A stretch of 64,000 nt of DNA from Prevotella heparinolytica (lineage in GTDB: Bacteria > Bacteroidota > Bacteroidia > Bacteroidales > Bacteroidaceae), in the NCBI RefSeq assembly GCF_004342845.1, contig NZ_SLXB01000020.1:1-64000 (forward strand). Direction: 5' to 3'. Positions 1 through 7,446 of the stretch are shown here, piece after piece; the first letter of the stretch is position 1; each line of letters begins with the position of its first letter. A program made the translations under genes and the position numbers. The notes under the pieces were generated by a model. That model did no database searches, was not told where the DNA came from, and worked only from the letters and a program-made list of their open reading frames with translations.

Positions 1-19
1 TGAAATAAGGGGGCTTGTC
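1..19. repeat. Outer inverted repeat, left copy (cut by window edge)
   Basis: The segment begins TGAAATA and ends in GGGGGCTTGTC. The right flank at 7421-7446, read on the minus strand, also begins TGAAATA and ends in GGGGGGCTTGTC, with a 6-7 nt insertion between the two blocks. The copy may extend left beyond the window. Confidence 0.6.
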
Positions 20-67
20 CGAAAAAAGAAATACTCCCAACACGTAATAGTTAACGAGTTGGGAGTA
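20..67 (-). terminator. Rho-independent terminator closing the GTPase operon
   Basis: Read on the minus strand, a perfect 10-bp stem (TACTCCCAAC at 32-41 with GTTGGGAGTA at 58-67) is followed by a T-rich run (complement of 20-31). It lies just past the stop codon of the last gene of the operon, so it probably ends that transcript. Confidence 0.7.
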
Positions 68-76
68 GATAATTAT

Positions 77-106
77 GGTTTAGCGGACAGTAATAGTTAC
101 GAATAA
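77..106. repeat. Inner inverted repeat, left copy
   Basis: This 30-bp sequence pairs in inverted orientation with 7356-7385, with 27 of 30 positions identical; the three differences are all C/T. With the outer repeats (1-19 and 7421-7446) it brackets the six-gene GTPase operon. It overlaps the 3' end of the 130-aa gene. Confidence 0.8.
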
Positions 107-472
107 TTCCTTATCGCGACGATGCCAATGTTTCAGTAATTCATATACCTCGATAGTCTGCCTGCGCATATCGAGTAGAGCCTTCTTCAGTTTTTCATTC
201 ATAGCCGCAATGCGAGCAATATTCTCGTCAGTCCACTCAAATTGGTCTCTCATTAGGCGCCATCGTTGGAATTTTAGCCCAACGATACATTCTATGGCAT
301 GCTCTTTAGTTTTGCCAGACATGTATTTTTCATTGATTAATGCTATCCGTTTTTCAACTTCGCGCACGTTCTCTGTAGGCAGCTCCTCTACTAAATGGTG
401 TTCGGCATCAGTTACCGGTTCTAACTCGCTTTTAATATAATCTATTATCCTATCTATTATGTATTGTTCCAT
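80..472 (-). CDS. Hypothetical protein, last gene of the dynamin-like GTPase operon
   Basis: This 130-aa protein has no family I can name. It is charged and probably mostly helical, with no signal peptide or membrane segment, so it should be cytosolic. It follows the 192-aa gene with a 19-nt gap and is the last gene before a hairpin terminator, so it belongs to the same transcript as the three GTPases. Its last codons and stop (FVTITVR) lie inside the inner inverted repeat at 77-106. The matching copy at 7356-7385 keeps the same frame open (FVIITVR then stop), so this end of the gene may be shaped by the repeat. Its role is unknown; a small accessory or regulatory partner of the GTPases is only a guess from position. 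Confidence 0.75.
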   Translation of the reverse strand: MEQYIIDRIIDYIKSELEPVTDAEHHLVEELPTENVREVEKRIALINEKYMSGKTKEHAIECIVGLKFQRWRLMRDQFEWTDENIARIAAMNEKLKKALLDMRRQTIEVYELLKHWHRRDKELFVTITVR

Positions 473-491
473 TGCCTTCTCTTTTTGTCAG

Positions 492-1070
492 TTACTCTTT
501 CCCATTTAATATTTTAGCCACGTATCCGCGATGTCGGAACCATTTGTGCGCCCAATTGGGCACCATGAAGATGTGTCCGGAAATATCCTCGTGGGGCGCA
601 CAATCCAACTGATTACCGATAGCTTCAGCAGCTTCTTTCAAAGACATGTTGCATTGTAGGGCTATTTCTTTGCGAAGTATCTCGTAGGTAACGGCACGGA
701 TGGCACTTGCCGTCACAGGGCGCTCCGGGAGTATTTTCAGTAACTCCTCTTTACTTGGCGTTTTCACTACCGGCCCCACACGGAGTTCCCAAAAACAGTA
801 TTCACCGTCTACTTTATACATAGTGAAACCCTCTTTGCGATTACGGCTGTTGCACTCTTCCGCCATTTGCCGTATTTTAGGGTGAGTAATCTGCGCCATT
901 AGTTCCGGAATAATAGGCTGATGGCGCAGTTCCCCATAAGTATATCCTTCCTTATTAATGCCGCCGTTGCCGGAAGGAATGTCGGTGTCGGAAATTTTGC
1001 AAACCTCTACGTAGAGGTTTGCAAAAGAAGATGGTATATTCATTGTTGCTAAAAAACTTTTTGTAGTCAA
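492..1070 (-). CDS. Putative HNH/EndoVII-like nuclease of the GTPase operon
   Basis: This 192-aa soluble protein has no signal peptide. Near its C-terminus a His-rich stretch (PHEDISGH, then MVPNWAHKWFRHRGYV) resembles the closing motif of HNH/EndoVII-superfamily nucleases of the WHH/LHH type, in which a VP-x3-H-x4-H-x-G signature follows the catalytic HH. The central DIPSGNGG...GYTYGEL stretch is also like the NGxW/GxRG segment that precedes the catalytic core in such toxins. This similarity is by eye only; without a profile search the nuclease call is inference. The gene sits 75 nt after the third GTPase and 19 nt before the 130-aa gene. Codons near its 5' end form a perfect 32-bp palindrome at 995-1026. 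If the call is right, this is the obvious effector of the operon. Confidence 0.6.
   Translation of the reverse strand: MTTKSFLATMNIPSSFANLYVEVCKISDTDIPSGNGGINKEGYTYGELRHQPIIPELMAQITHPKIRQMAEECNSRNRKEGFTMYKVDGEYCFWELRVGPVVKTPSKEELLKILPERPVTASAIRAVTYEILRKEIALQCNMSLKEAAEAIGNQLDCAPHEDISGHIFMVPNWAHKWFRHRGYVAKILNGKE
995..1026. repeat. Perfect 32-bp palindrome inside a coding region
   Basis: The half-site TTTTGCAAACCTCTAC is followed directly by its reverse complement, with no loop and no mismatch. It lies near the 5' end of the 192-aa gene and encodes part of FANLYVEVCK. It could be a dimeric protein's binding site, a cruciform, or a strong mRNA hairpin at the start of the gene. Confidence 0.85.
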
Positions 1071-1145
1071 ACTCTTTTTTACTCTGATACATTTCTGAGA
1101 AAGAGTTTTCTGAGCCTTTTTTACTTGGTTATTCGATGTAGATAT

Positions 1146-3248
1146 TTAAGCAATATCTTGCTTCATTTGCGTGATTACTTCAAGTTGCTCCATGATTTTC
1201 TCTTTTAATATCTTCATTTCTTCCTGTTTCTTTCGAGCTTCTTCAAGCTCTTTTTCTTTATCGTATTTCTTAGAGCGTATTTCTTCAATTTGCAGCTGAA
1301 GAGGTTCGATCAGTTCTGTAATGAATCTACTCTTAACAAACTTAATAATAGTTTTTTTGCTAGCAAAAGCTGTTTCAAGATACGGCTTTGGATCAAAATC
1401 ACGACTTATACCATTGATTTCCTTTTTAATTTCCTTCACATTCTCTTCATGCTCAAATATATTGTTCAACGTAGAGAAAAGGCCCAAAGATACCCTATTT
1501 AGGAATCGAACGAAGTCTCCAAATCCGTAGTTGGATTCATCTGACTCAGAGTCAAACGAGAATAAATCTGTTTCTTCTATATCCATTTTAATCTTACTTT
1601 GAGTGGACTTGACAAAATCTTTTGATTCAAAATCGGGCAAATAGCGCATCAACAAATCTTCTGTGTCAGCAAAGAAATCGTTAATGTTACGTATGATTTT
1701 CTTCTTTCCTTCGTTAGCTAATTTTTCTGTGGCTCTTTTGAGATCTCGAGTAAATAACTTCTGTAATTCGGCATCCATACTAGGTCGTATGCTTTCAAAA
1801 CTCTTCGTTAGGCCCCACTTATTGCGAACGATTCCTCTCAATTGTTCACATGATTTATCTACGATATCTTCAAGTTCGTTTTTGCCTTTACGAACAAGTT
1901 CTTGAATATCTGCATCCAAATCTTCACCCAATAAATCTATTTTTTTAGAAATACGCTTGTTTGCTTTCGCAAGCTTTTCTTCCTTATCATTAATTTCTGA
2001 ATCCGGCATCATGAGAAGTTCTATCTTGCTGTTTAATAATCTCAATTCGCTATCATTGTCAGACTTCATCTTGCCTCCAGCAGCCATAATTGCATTTAGT
2101 GGCTTTGCAAACAGAATCTTGTTTTTTTCGTTTTCAATAAGATTCTTGACGGCTGTGATAAAATCCTTAAGATGGCTCCACTGATACAGATCGCTCTGTG
2201 TGCTAATGCCAAAATTTGAGCAATGGCGTCTAAAAGCAAAATCCAGTGCTTCTGCTGAAGTGATCTTACTCATTGGGAGCTTAGACAATAATGCCATTTC
2301 GGCAGACAATGGTATTGGCTCAACATCATTAAGAATTTCGACCAATGTATTGTCATTACAGTCACGACATGCTTTTTTGATTTCTGCCTTTACATACTCC
2401 TTTATTTGATTTTCATCCTCTGGATTCGTTTCATTGCAATAAGGAATATCATATTTGTTGATGCCAACCAATACTTTTCCTATTCCACATTGACGGACAT
2501 TTTTGAAGATGATATCACGGTCTGTTGCATCAAAAGGTCTACCTGCATAGAGCATCATGATAACCACATCAGCTTTTTTCAGAAATGCCTTTGTTCTTTC
2601 TTCGCGAGAAACAATAGGATCATTAAAGCCCGGAGTATCTACAACTTCAACTCCTTTCAGATATTCGTGCGGATAATATATGGTAACTGATTTTGTTATT
2701 GACACAAACTTACCGTCTGCACCAACGTAGTCAATTAGATTGCTAAAATTATCCTCCTGAGTTTTTCCTAAGTATCCATCTAAGGAGGAACCTAATTTTA
2801 TAGCTTTTGATACTAACTCTTTTGCCGCTTTAATTTTAGATTCGTCAAGGCTATTTGCTGCAGCATTTTCATCTTTGGATGCCTGCATTTTTTGTTCTTC
2901 CCATTCATCTTTAGTATAGAACTCGGCAATAATATGTTCTTTCTCTCCATAAGTGATTACGGAAAGAGCAGCTGTCATTGGAGTTGTTGCTGCAGGTAAA
3001 ACATCATCTTCAAAAACAAAAGCATTTAGAAATGTGGACTTCCCGCACTTCATTTGTCCGATTACGCCAATTGTAAGAGTGTCTTTTTCAAGTTTTTCTT
3101 TTATCTCTTCCACAGAAATAATTCCATTCTTTTCAAAGGAGATAGATTGCTTGTCTTTTGGAATCCATCCATACTCTGCTGCCTTATTTGCAAGGTTGAT
3201 TAAGTTTTGTTTTTTGCCTTGCAGCTCTTCAAATATATTTTGAGTCAT
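1146..3248 (-). CDS. Dynamin-like GTPase, third of the operon
   Basis: This 700-aa protein is a large GTPase of the bacterial dynamin-like family, which binds and remodels membranes. The P-loop GQMKCGKS is at about residues 64-71, followed by the G3 motif DTPGFNDP and the G4 motif NKYD. The C-terminal half is helical and charged and ends in a coiled coil rich in K, E and M, as expected of stalk and effector segments. There is a short hydrophobic stretch after residue 570 (FVRFLNRVSLGLFSTL) that could be a membrane paddle. The ATG overlaps, as ATGA, the stop codon of the -1 frame extension of the preceding GTPase, implying translational coupling to that extended frame. Bacterial dynamin-like proteins often act as pairs; three in one operon is unusual. 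GTPase identity is secure; its biological role is not. Confidence 0.92.
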   Translation of the reverse strand: MTQNIFEELQGKKQNLINLANKAAEYGWIPKDKQSISFEKNGIISVEEIKEKLEKDTLTIGVIGQMKCGKSTFLNAFVFEDDVLPAATTPMTAALSVITYGEKEHIIAEFYTKDEWEEQKMQASKDENAAANSLDESKIKAAKELVSKAIKLGSSLDGYLGKTQEDNFSNLIDYVGADGKFVSITKSVTIYYPHEYLKGVEVVDTPGFNDPIVSREERTKAFLKKADVVIMMLYAGRPFDATDRDIIFKNVRQCGIGKVLVGINKYDIPYCNETNPEDENQIKEYVKAEIKKACRDCNDNTLVEILNDVEPIPLSAEMALLSKLPMSKITSAEALDFAFRRHCSNFGISTQSDLYQWSHLKDFITAVKNLIENEKNKILFAKPLNAIMAAGGKMKSDNDSELRLLNSKIELLMMPDSEINDKEEKLAKANKRISKKIDLLGEDLDADIQELVRKGKNELEDIVDKSCEQLRGIVRNKWGLTKSFESIRPSMDAELQKLFTRDLKRATEKLANEGKKKIIRNINDFFADTEDLLMRYLPDFESKDFVKSTQSKIKMDIEETDLFSFDSESDESNYGFGDFVRFLNRVSLGLFSTLNNIFEHEENVKEIKKEINGISRDFDPKPYLETAFASKKTIIKFVKSRFITELIEPLQLQIEEIRSKKYDKEKELEEARKKQEEMKILKEKIMEQLEVITQMKQDIA

Positions 3249-3436
3249 AATTTTGAAAAATATTTTGATACTTGTTTGTAATATTCATGACAACTATTTA
3301 TCCTTTGCCAAATAGCTTTTAGATTGCATAAACTTTGGTATTCACTTTGGGTATCTTGAACCTTCTCGAGGCATAGCCCTATATGATTCACCAATGCTTT
3401 AATATCTTCTTCGGTTATTTTTTCTAATAGCTCTTT
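3245..3436 (-). CDS. -1 frame extension of the second GTPase (63 residues)
   Basis: Reading on in the -1 frame after TTA at 3436-3438 gives 63 codons with no stop until TGA at 3245-3247, which overlaps the ATG of the 700-aa GTPase as ATGA. The peptide begins KELLEKITEEDIKALVNHIG and looks like a normal amphipathic helical tail. The exact ATGA junction, the same as the one at the other end of this gene, argues that this frame was or is translated as part of a 636-aa protein. It is not an independent gene: there is no plausible start of its own. Confidence 0.65.
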   Translation of the reverse strand, partial: KELLEKITEEDIKALVNHIGLCLEKVQDTQSEYQSLCNLKAIWQRINSCHEYYKQVSKYFSKL

Positions 3437-5154
3437 AAAAAAAATCCTTCTTCCTCTGACATTTCATAGCGATTACTACTCCAAAAATGTTTTTTCAACT
3501 GAGGCATTTCTTTTATCTCTTCACAATTATCTTTTAACTTATTTATATTATCTAGAAGTTTATCCAGCAGCTCCTCCCTTTCCTTCTTATCCTGATGGTA
3601 GGAATTATTGACGGTTTTCAATTTCTCATCAAAGCTGTTTAGTTGTTTCTGCAAGTCATCTGCTACGTCTGTGACAAATGTATCACGGACTTTAAGTTTA
3701 TTCACAGCCTTAATAGGTTGCATTATTTTGTCAAGAGGTGCTTTCGAAGAAAATTTAATCACTTGTTGGACGCTTAATCCTTCATCGGTCAAAGTGTTTT
3801 TTATCAGTTCTTCCACTTTCTGAACCTCGGATTCCGATTTGGTGTCTACTTTGTTGATGACGATATACAATGGCTTGTTTAGTTTCTCTTTAATAATGGA
3901 GATGGAACTTCTATTGACGGTACCTGCATTTACATCAAATACCCAAAATAAAGCATCACATTCATTGATTACATCAATGGTACGTTCCTTATCTTCTCTA
4001 TCATTAGAATTAAATCCGGGAGTATCGAGAATACTTAAGCCGTCCAAATTAGCATTTTTATAGGTCATTACGAAGTATTTTATAAGGGCTGAGACTCCTT
4101 TGACCTGATCTAAGATATCCTTGGAAACTTTCTTGAAAGTTTCCTCTGCAATAGTTTTTCGCTTTCCATCGCCTGAGATGAAACTATAAGATATGGTTGG
4201 ACCACCTGCTATGTAAGTTGGAATAGCGGTTGTGGCTTTGGTGCTAACCGGAAGTTGAGGAATGTTTGGATTATCCTGAGACAGAATCCTATTTACGATG
4301 GATGTCTTACCTGCGGAAAATTCACCGACAAAGGCGATGGTAGTTTTACCATCGAGCCAACTCTTCCTCTTCGTAGAAGCCCATTGGTCAAATGTATCAA
4401 TGAAAAATTTTCTTTTCTCTTCGAAACCCTTTCTGCCCTTAATGCCGTTCCAATCGAGTGATTTATCTTCCTCATACAAAAATGCATTCAGCTCAGTGAA
4501 GTGTCCTTTGATAAAAGCCTCAAAAGTATCAATCTGAAGATATAAGGTTTTTATGTCTTCAACAGTGATCTCTTTAGCCGATAAAATTTCTTGGAGAAAA
4601 ACCAGAGAATTTGTTCTGAGATGAAGTTCTTCTGCTTTCTCTTCAAGCTCCAGCCTGACAGATGAAAGCTCCTCGTTCAGTAACTTTGATTCTTTTTGCT
4701 CTTTATGAAGGCTGTTTTGTAAATCAGCAATATTATTATCTTTATTTTTTACTCTCTTTTTAAGTTCAGACAAATCTTCTTCATTCTCTTCAAGTTCTTC
4801 TTCCAATCCTTTTATTTTCTTCTTTAGTTCTTCAACTTCAGCCAATTGTTTTTTGATAGAATCATCAATTATCCCATCTAAATCATTTTTGAGTTGCTTA
4901 TCTAATTTTTCGTATTGCAGATTAGCTTCTTGAAGGAGGAGTTCATATTGCTTTTTTATCTCGCTCACCTTTATGTTACTTTCATTGTCTATACTGGACA
5001 GCTTGGACAATAAAGATTCTTTCTCAGCCATCAATATTTCTATTTGCTGAGATATTTCAGGCTTTTTTTTGCCTTTTTTTATTATGAGTGCGATGATTGT
5101 ACCTGCTGTAAAAGCCAAAAGCAACATGATTGTTGTAGGCACATCTATCATCAT
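3424..5154 (-). CDS. Membrane-anchored coiled-coil dynamin-like GTPase (zero frame)
   Basis: The 576-aa zero-frame product starts with a membrane segment (about residues 7-26) followed by basic residues, then a long coiled coil (about 30-185), and a dynamin-type G domain: P-loop GEFSAGKT at 277-284, G3 DTPGFNSN, G4 NKVD. This order would hold the G domain on the cytoplasmic face of the inner membrane at the end of a coiled-coil stalk. The start overlaps the stop of the upstream 131-aa gene as ATGA. Close to the end the mRNA carries T8 followed by AAAG, and the zero frame stops four codons later. A -1 shift there gives 63 more residues ending at 3245. The zero-frame end is therefore likely either one of two programmed products or the result of an indel in the homopolymer. 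Confidence 0.9.
   Translation of the reverse strand: MMIDVPTTIMLLLAFTAGTIIALIIKKGKKKPEISQQIEILMAEKESLLSKLSSIDNESNIKVSEIKKQYELLLQEANLQYEKLDKQLKNDLDGIIDDSIKKQLAEVEELKKKIKGLEEELEENEEDLSELKKRVKNKDNNIADLQNSLHKEQKESKLLNEELSSVRLELEEKAEELHLRTNSLVFLQEILSAKEITVEDIKTLYLQIDTFEAFIKGHFTELNAFLYEEDKSLDWNGIKGRKGFEEKRKFFIDTFDQWASTKRKSWLDGKTTIAFVGEFSAGKTSIVNRILSQDNPNIPQLPVSTKATTAIPTYIAGGPTISYSFISGDGKRKTIAEETFKKVSKDILDQVKGVSALIKYFVMTYKNANLDGLSILDTPGFNSNDREDKERTIDVINECDALFWVFDVNAGTVNRSSISIIKEKLNKPLYIVINKVDTKSESEVQKVEELIKNTLTDEGLSVQQVIKFSSKAPLDKIMQPIKAVNKLKVRDTFVTDVADDLQKQLNSFDEKLKTVNNSYHQDKKEREELLDKLLDNINKLKDNCEEIKEMPQLKKHFWSSNRYEMSEEEGFFLKSY
3436..3444 (-). other. Slippery site, T8-A (candidate -1 frameshift signal)
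   Basis: On the coding (minus) strand the run reads GGA TTT TTT TTA AAG. The heptamer T TTT TTA, in the zero-frame phase X XXY YYZ, is the UUUUUUA class of -1 slippery sequence. A purine-rich GAGGAAGAAGGA lies directly upstream, like the internal Shine-Dalgarno that stimulates frameshifting in E. coli dnaX, although Bacteroidetes ribosomes make little use of such sequences. No clear downstream hairpin was seen. A true indel in the run, or transcriptional slippage, would have the same outcome. Confidence 0.55.
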
Positions 5155-5546
5155 ATGTTCATTCCCTCTTTAAGTTTTGTAATCTCTATTTCTTGCATCT
5201 CACAAGCTGTTCTATATTCTTTTAACTTGCACACCAACTCCTCGTTCTGTAGCCGAAGATCTTTAAGTTCTTTCTTTGCCTTATCTAAATCATCTTCAAG
5301 ATTTTCATTTTCATCATCATGGATTTTCGCTTGTTTACGAACTTTGTTGAGCTCGGATAGTAAATCTTCGATTTGGCGTTTCATCTCTTTGTTACGCTTA
5401 CTGAACTTTTCATTCTCTGCGTAGAGAGAGTCTACTTCTCTCTGTTTATCTTCTTTTTGTGATTCTGATCCGAACAATTTGTCTTTCATTGTAATGCCGA
5501 TAGCACCACCAATAATAAAGGAACTGATTATAGCTAACATTTTCAT
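5151..5546 (-). CDS. Small membrane-anchored coiled-coil protein
   Basis: This 131-aa protein has an N-terminal membrane segment with Gly-rich small residues (about residues 4-19, including GGAIG) and then an almost unbroken coiled coil (about 27-125) rich in E, K, L and N. Its layout copies the N-terminal third of the following GTPase (membrane anchor then coiled coil), so the two may pair through their coiled coils. It has no enzymatic domain. It begins 5 nt after the stop of the first GTPase, and its stop overlaps the start of the second as ATGA, so all three should be made in a coupled ratio. I do not recognise a named family; scaffold or tether is inference from architecture. Confidence 0.85.
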   Translation of the reverse strand: MKMLAIISSFIIGGAIGITMKDKLFGSESQKEDKQREVDSLYAENEKFSKRNKEMKRQIEDLLSELNKVRKQAKIHDDENENLEDDLDKAKKELKDLRLQNEELVCKLKEYRTACEMQEIEITKLKEGMNI

Positions 5547-5551
5547 TATGA

Positions 5552-7345
5552 TTAAAGGGTCATTAATAAGGATTTATATTTTCTTAGTTGAAGAATTCTC
5601 TCATCAAACTTATCTTTCTTTTCTTTATATTCAGATTTTAGTTGATTAAGAGTTTTTGTTTTTTGCTCTATCATTTGCGAAGCTTCTTCTTGCAAATTGA
5701 AGCGAATACTGGAGACCAAATCGTCGGAAATATTATTGAGTTTTTCCTTGAAGTCAGGCGCAAGTGAATTCTCAATATAATCTCGGATGGCGCGCTTACG
5801 TTGAGGTTTTGATAACATTTTCTCGGTAATAGAACCAATAAAAGAGTCTATCATATTTGTGTTCGCTGTTAGGTTACGGTCGATGATGTTATACTGATCA
5901 GCGGTTTTAGAAGCTAAACTGACAGTTTTTCTAATTCTATCTACAGTTCTTCTGTTTGAAATGATACTTCCTACATCAGATGCGGTGTCAATTATATCAA
6001 TGGCTTTACTCGCAACAGTAGAGGCAGCGCTTCTTGCAACTGCAACTCCAGTAGCTCCAGCGGTGAGGGCTACAGTGGCAACTGTAGTTGCCGCAATGAG
6101 TCCGTTTTTAATCATTTTATCATATTTGTGTCCCATGGAGGCCAAGTCAAGGTTGTAGCTCAGTCCCGATATCTGCATCTCTGATAGGTTTAAATTGTTT
6201 AAGGAGTTGAGTTTTAACTCATTGTCTGTTCCTCGTTGGCTTAATGCCTTCTCACTGAGAATGGTTTGGATCCCGGTTTTATATTTATTCAAAAGAAGGG
6301 TCGCGGTATTATTTATGATAGAGACAGCTTCTGCATCAAGGTTCTTGCTCTTGCCTGTTACTAGGTTGTCTAGTTTTAAAGTTATATCATCCTCGAATTT
6401 TCTGGAAATCGATTTTTCTTGTTCTTTAATGTCGTCCGACATTGATTCGACCAAACTAACGATATTCCTATTTATTTTTTCCAATTCATATTTACATTCT
6501 CTAATGGCTTTCTCCAAATCATCATCAGAGGAGGATGATTTTATAAGTTCGTCAATGTAATTAATAAGATATTTAGCAATATTCTTCAGCTTTAGTGAAT
6601 CTACCTGCTTGATTATTTCTTTTTTGTTCTTTTGGATATTGTCAAGTAAGGAATATAATTCCTCCATCTTATTGCTATGTGCAGAGACTGCTGCCATTTG
6701 TTCAAAAGGTATCTGACTTTCTTTTCTTATATATGCTTTTGCCGCTTCAATATCCTGCTCCGATTTTGTATCGCTTTTGGTGAGAATCAAAAAGATCGTT
6801 TTTTGAGATAGTTTCATTGTTTCGATGAAATCTGTCAAAGAACGCGTGATTTGCTGATTTATGTCTATAACTAATAATATTCCATCGGCTTTCGGTAGAA
6901 AATCAACCAGAGTTTGTCTATGTTTTGGGTCAGGTGAAGACAGCCCCGGAGTATCTACTAAAATAGTAGTTGAAGGAATCTTGGTTGAAGTGTCGAAAAC
7001 AGTCACGACTTTCGCGTCAGCCAATGTTTCATTTTTTAAGTCTTCAATATTCGACACTTCAATATGGTCTGATTCCTCATTGAGGATTGTTGCATGGCAC
7101 ACATCACAACCAAAATGAACTTCATAAATGGTAGCGGTTGTAGGCTTTGTGGCGGTTTCTAACTTTTTGCAATCAGTGAGTGCATTAATTAAAGTTGTTT
7201 TTCCGGAACTAAATTCCCCAATCAGTGGTAATACTATATTGGCGTTTTCTTGCTGTGCACGATATTTTATAGCGTTTAATTCAGCTTCTATATCAGTGAG
7301 CTCTAAATATTGAGCAATGCTGGATAGGGTTTCAAAATATTTCAT
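5552..7345 (-). CDS. Dynamin-like GTPase, first gene of the operon
   Basis: The 597-aa product has an N-terminal G domain of the dynamin-like type: P-loop GEFSSGKT at 43-50, G3 DTPGLSS near residue 130, G4 TKSD near 190. Around residues 410-450 is a strongly hydrophobic Ala/Thr/Val-rich stretch (ATTVATVALTAGATGVAVA) that fits the membrane-inserting paddle of bacterial dynamin-like proteins. The C-terminal 150 residues return to helical stalk-like sequence. It is the first gene of the six-gene minus-strand operon, with the right inner inverted repeat starting 10 nt upstream of its start codon. A TATCTTTG -7-like box on the minus strand at 7731-7738 is a possible distant promoter. GTPase and membrane-remodelling family are clear; function in defence is inference. 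Confidence 0.92.
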   Translation of the reverse strand: MKYFETLSSIAQYLELTDIEAELNAIKYRAQQENANIVLPLIGEFSSGKTTLINALTDCKKLETATKPTTATIYEVHFGCDVCHATILNEESDHIEVSNIEDLKNETLADAKVVTVFDTSTKIPSTTILVDTPGLSSPDPKHRQTLVDFLPKADGILLVIDINQQITRSLTDFIETMKLSQKTIFLILTKSDTKSEQDIEAAKAYIRKESQIPFEQMAAVSAHSNKMEELYSLLDNIQKNKKEIIKQVDSLKLKNIAKYLINYIDELIKSSSSDDDLEKAIRECKYELEKINRNIVSLVESMSDDIKEQEKSISRKFEDDITLKLDNLVTGKSKNLDAEAVSIINNTATLLLNKYKTGIQTILSEKALSQRGTDNELKLNSLNNLNLSEMQISGLSYNLDLASMGHKYDKMIKNGLIAATTVATVALTAGATGVAVARSAASTVASKAIDIIDTASDVGSIISNRRTVDRIRKTVSLASKTADQYNIIDRNLTANTNMIDSFIGSITEKMLSKPQRKRAIRDYIENSLAPDFKEKLNNISDDLVSSIRFNLQEEASQMIEQKTKTLNQLKSEYKEKKDKFDERILQLRKYKSLLMTL

Positions 7346-7355
7346 GGGAGTTGAT

Positions 7356-7385
7356 TTATTTGTAATTATTACTGTCCGTTAAACC
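7356..7385. repeat. Inner inverted repeat, right copy
   Basis: This copy matches the reverse complement of 77-106 at 27 of 30 positions. It lies just upstream of the first GTPase gene, so together with the left copy it encloses the whole operon. Confidence 0.8.
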
Positions 7386-7420
7386 TATTTTTATCCCCAT
7401 ATTTACGGAAATCGCTGCTT

Positions 7421-7446
7421 GACAAGCCCCCCTTTGGACTATTTCA
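7421..7446. repeat. Outer inverted repeat, right copy
   Basis: GACAAGCCCCCC followed after a short insertion by TATTTCA; the reverse complement of the first 19 bases of the window carries the same two blocks in the same order. Position and orientation mirror the left copy. Confidence 0.6.
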
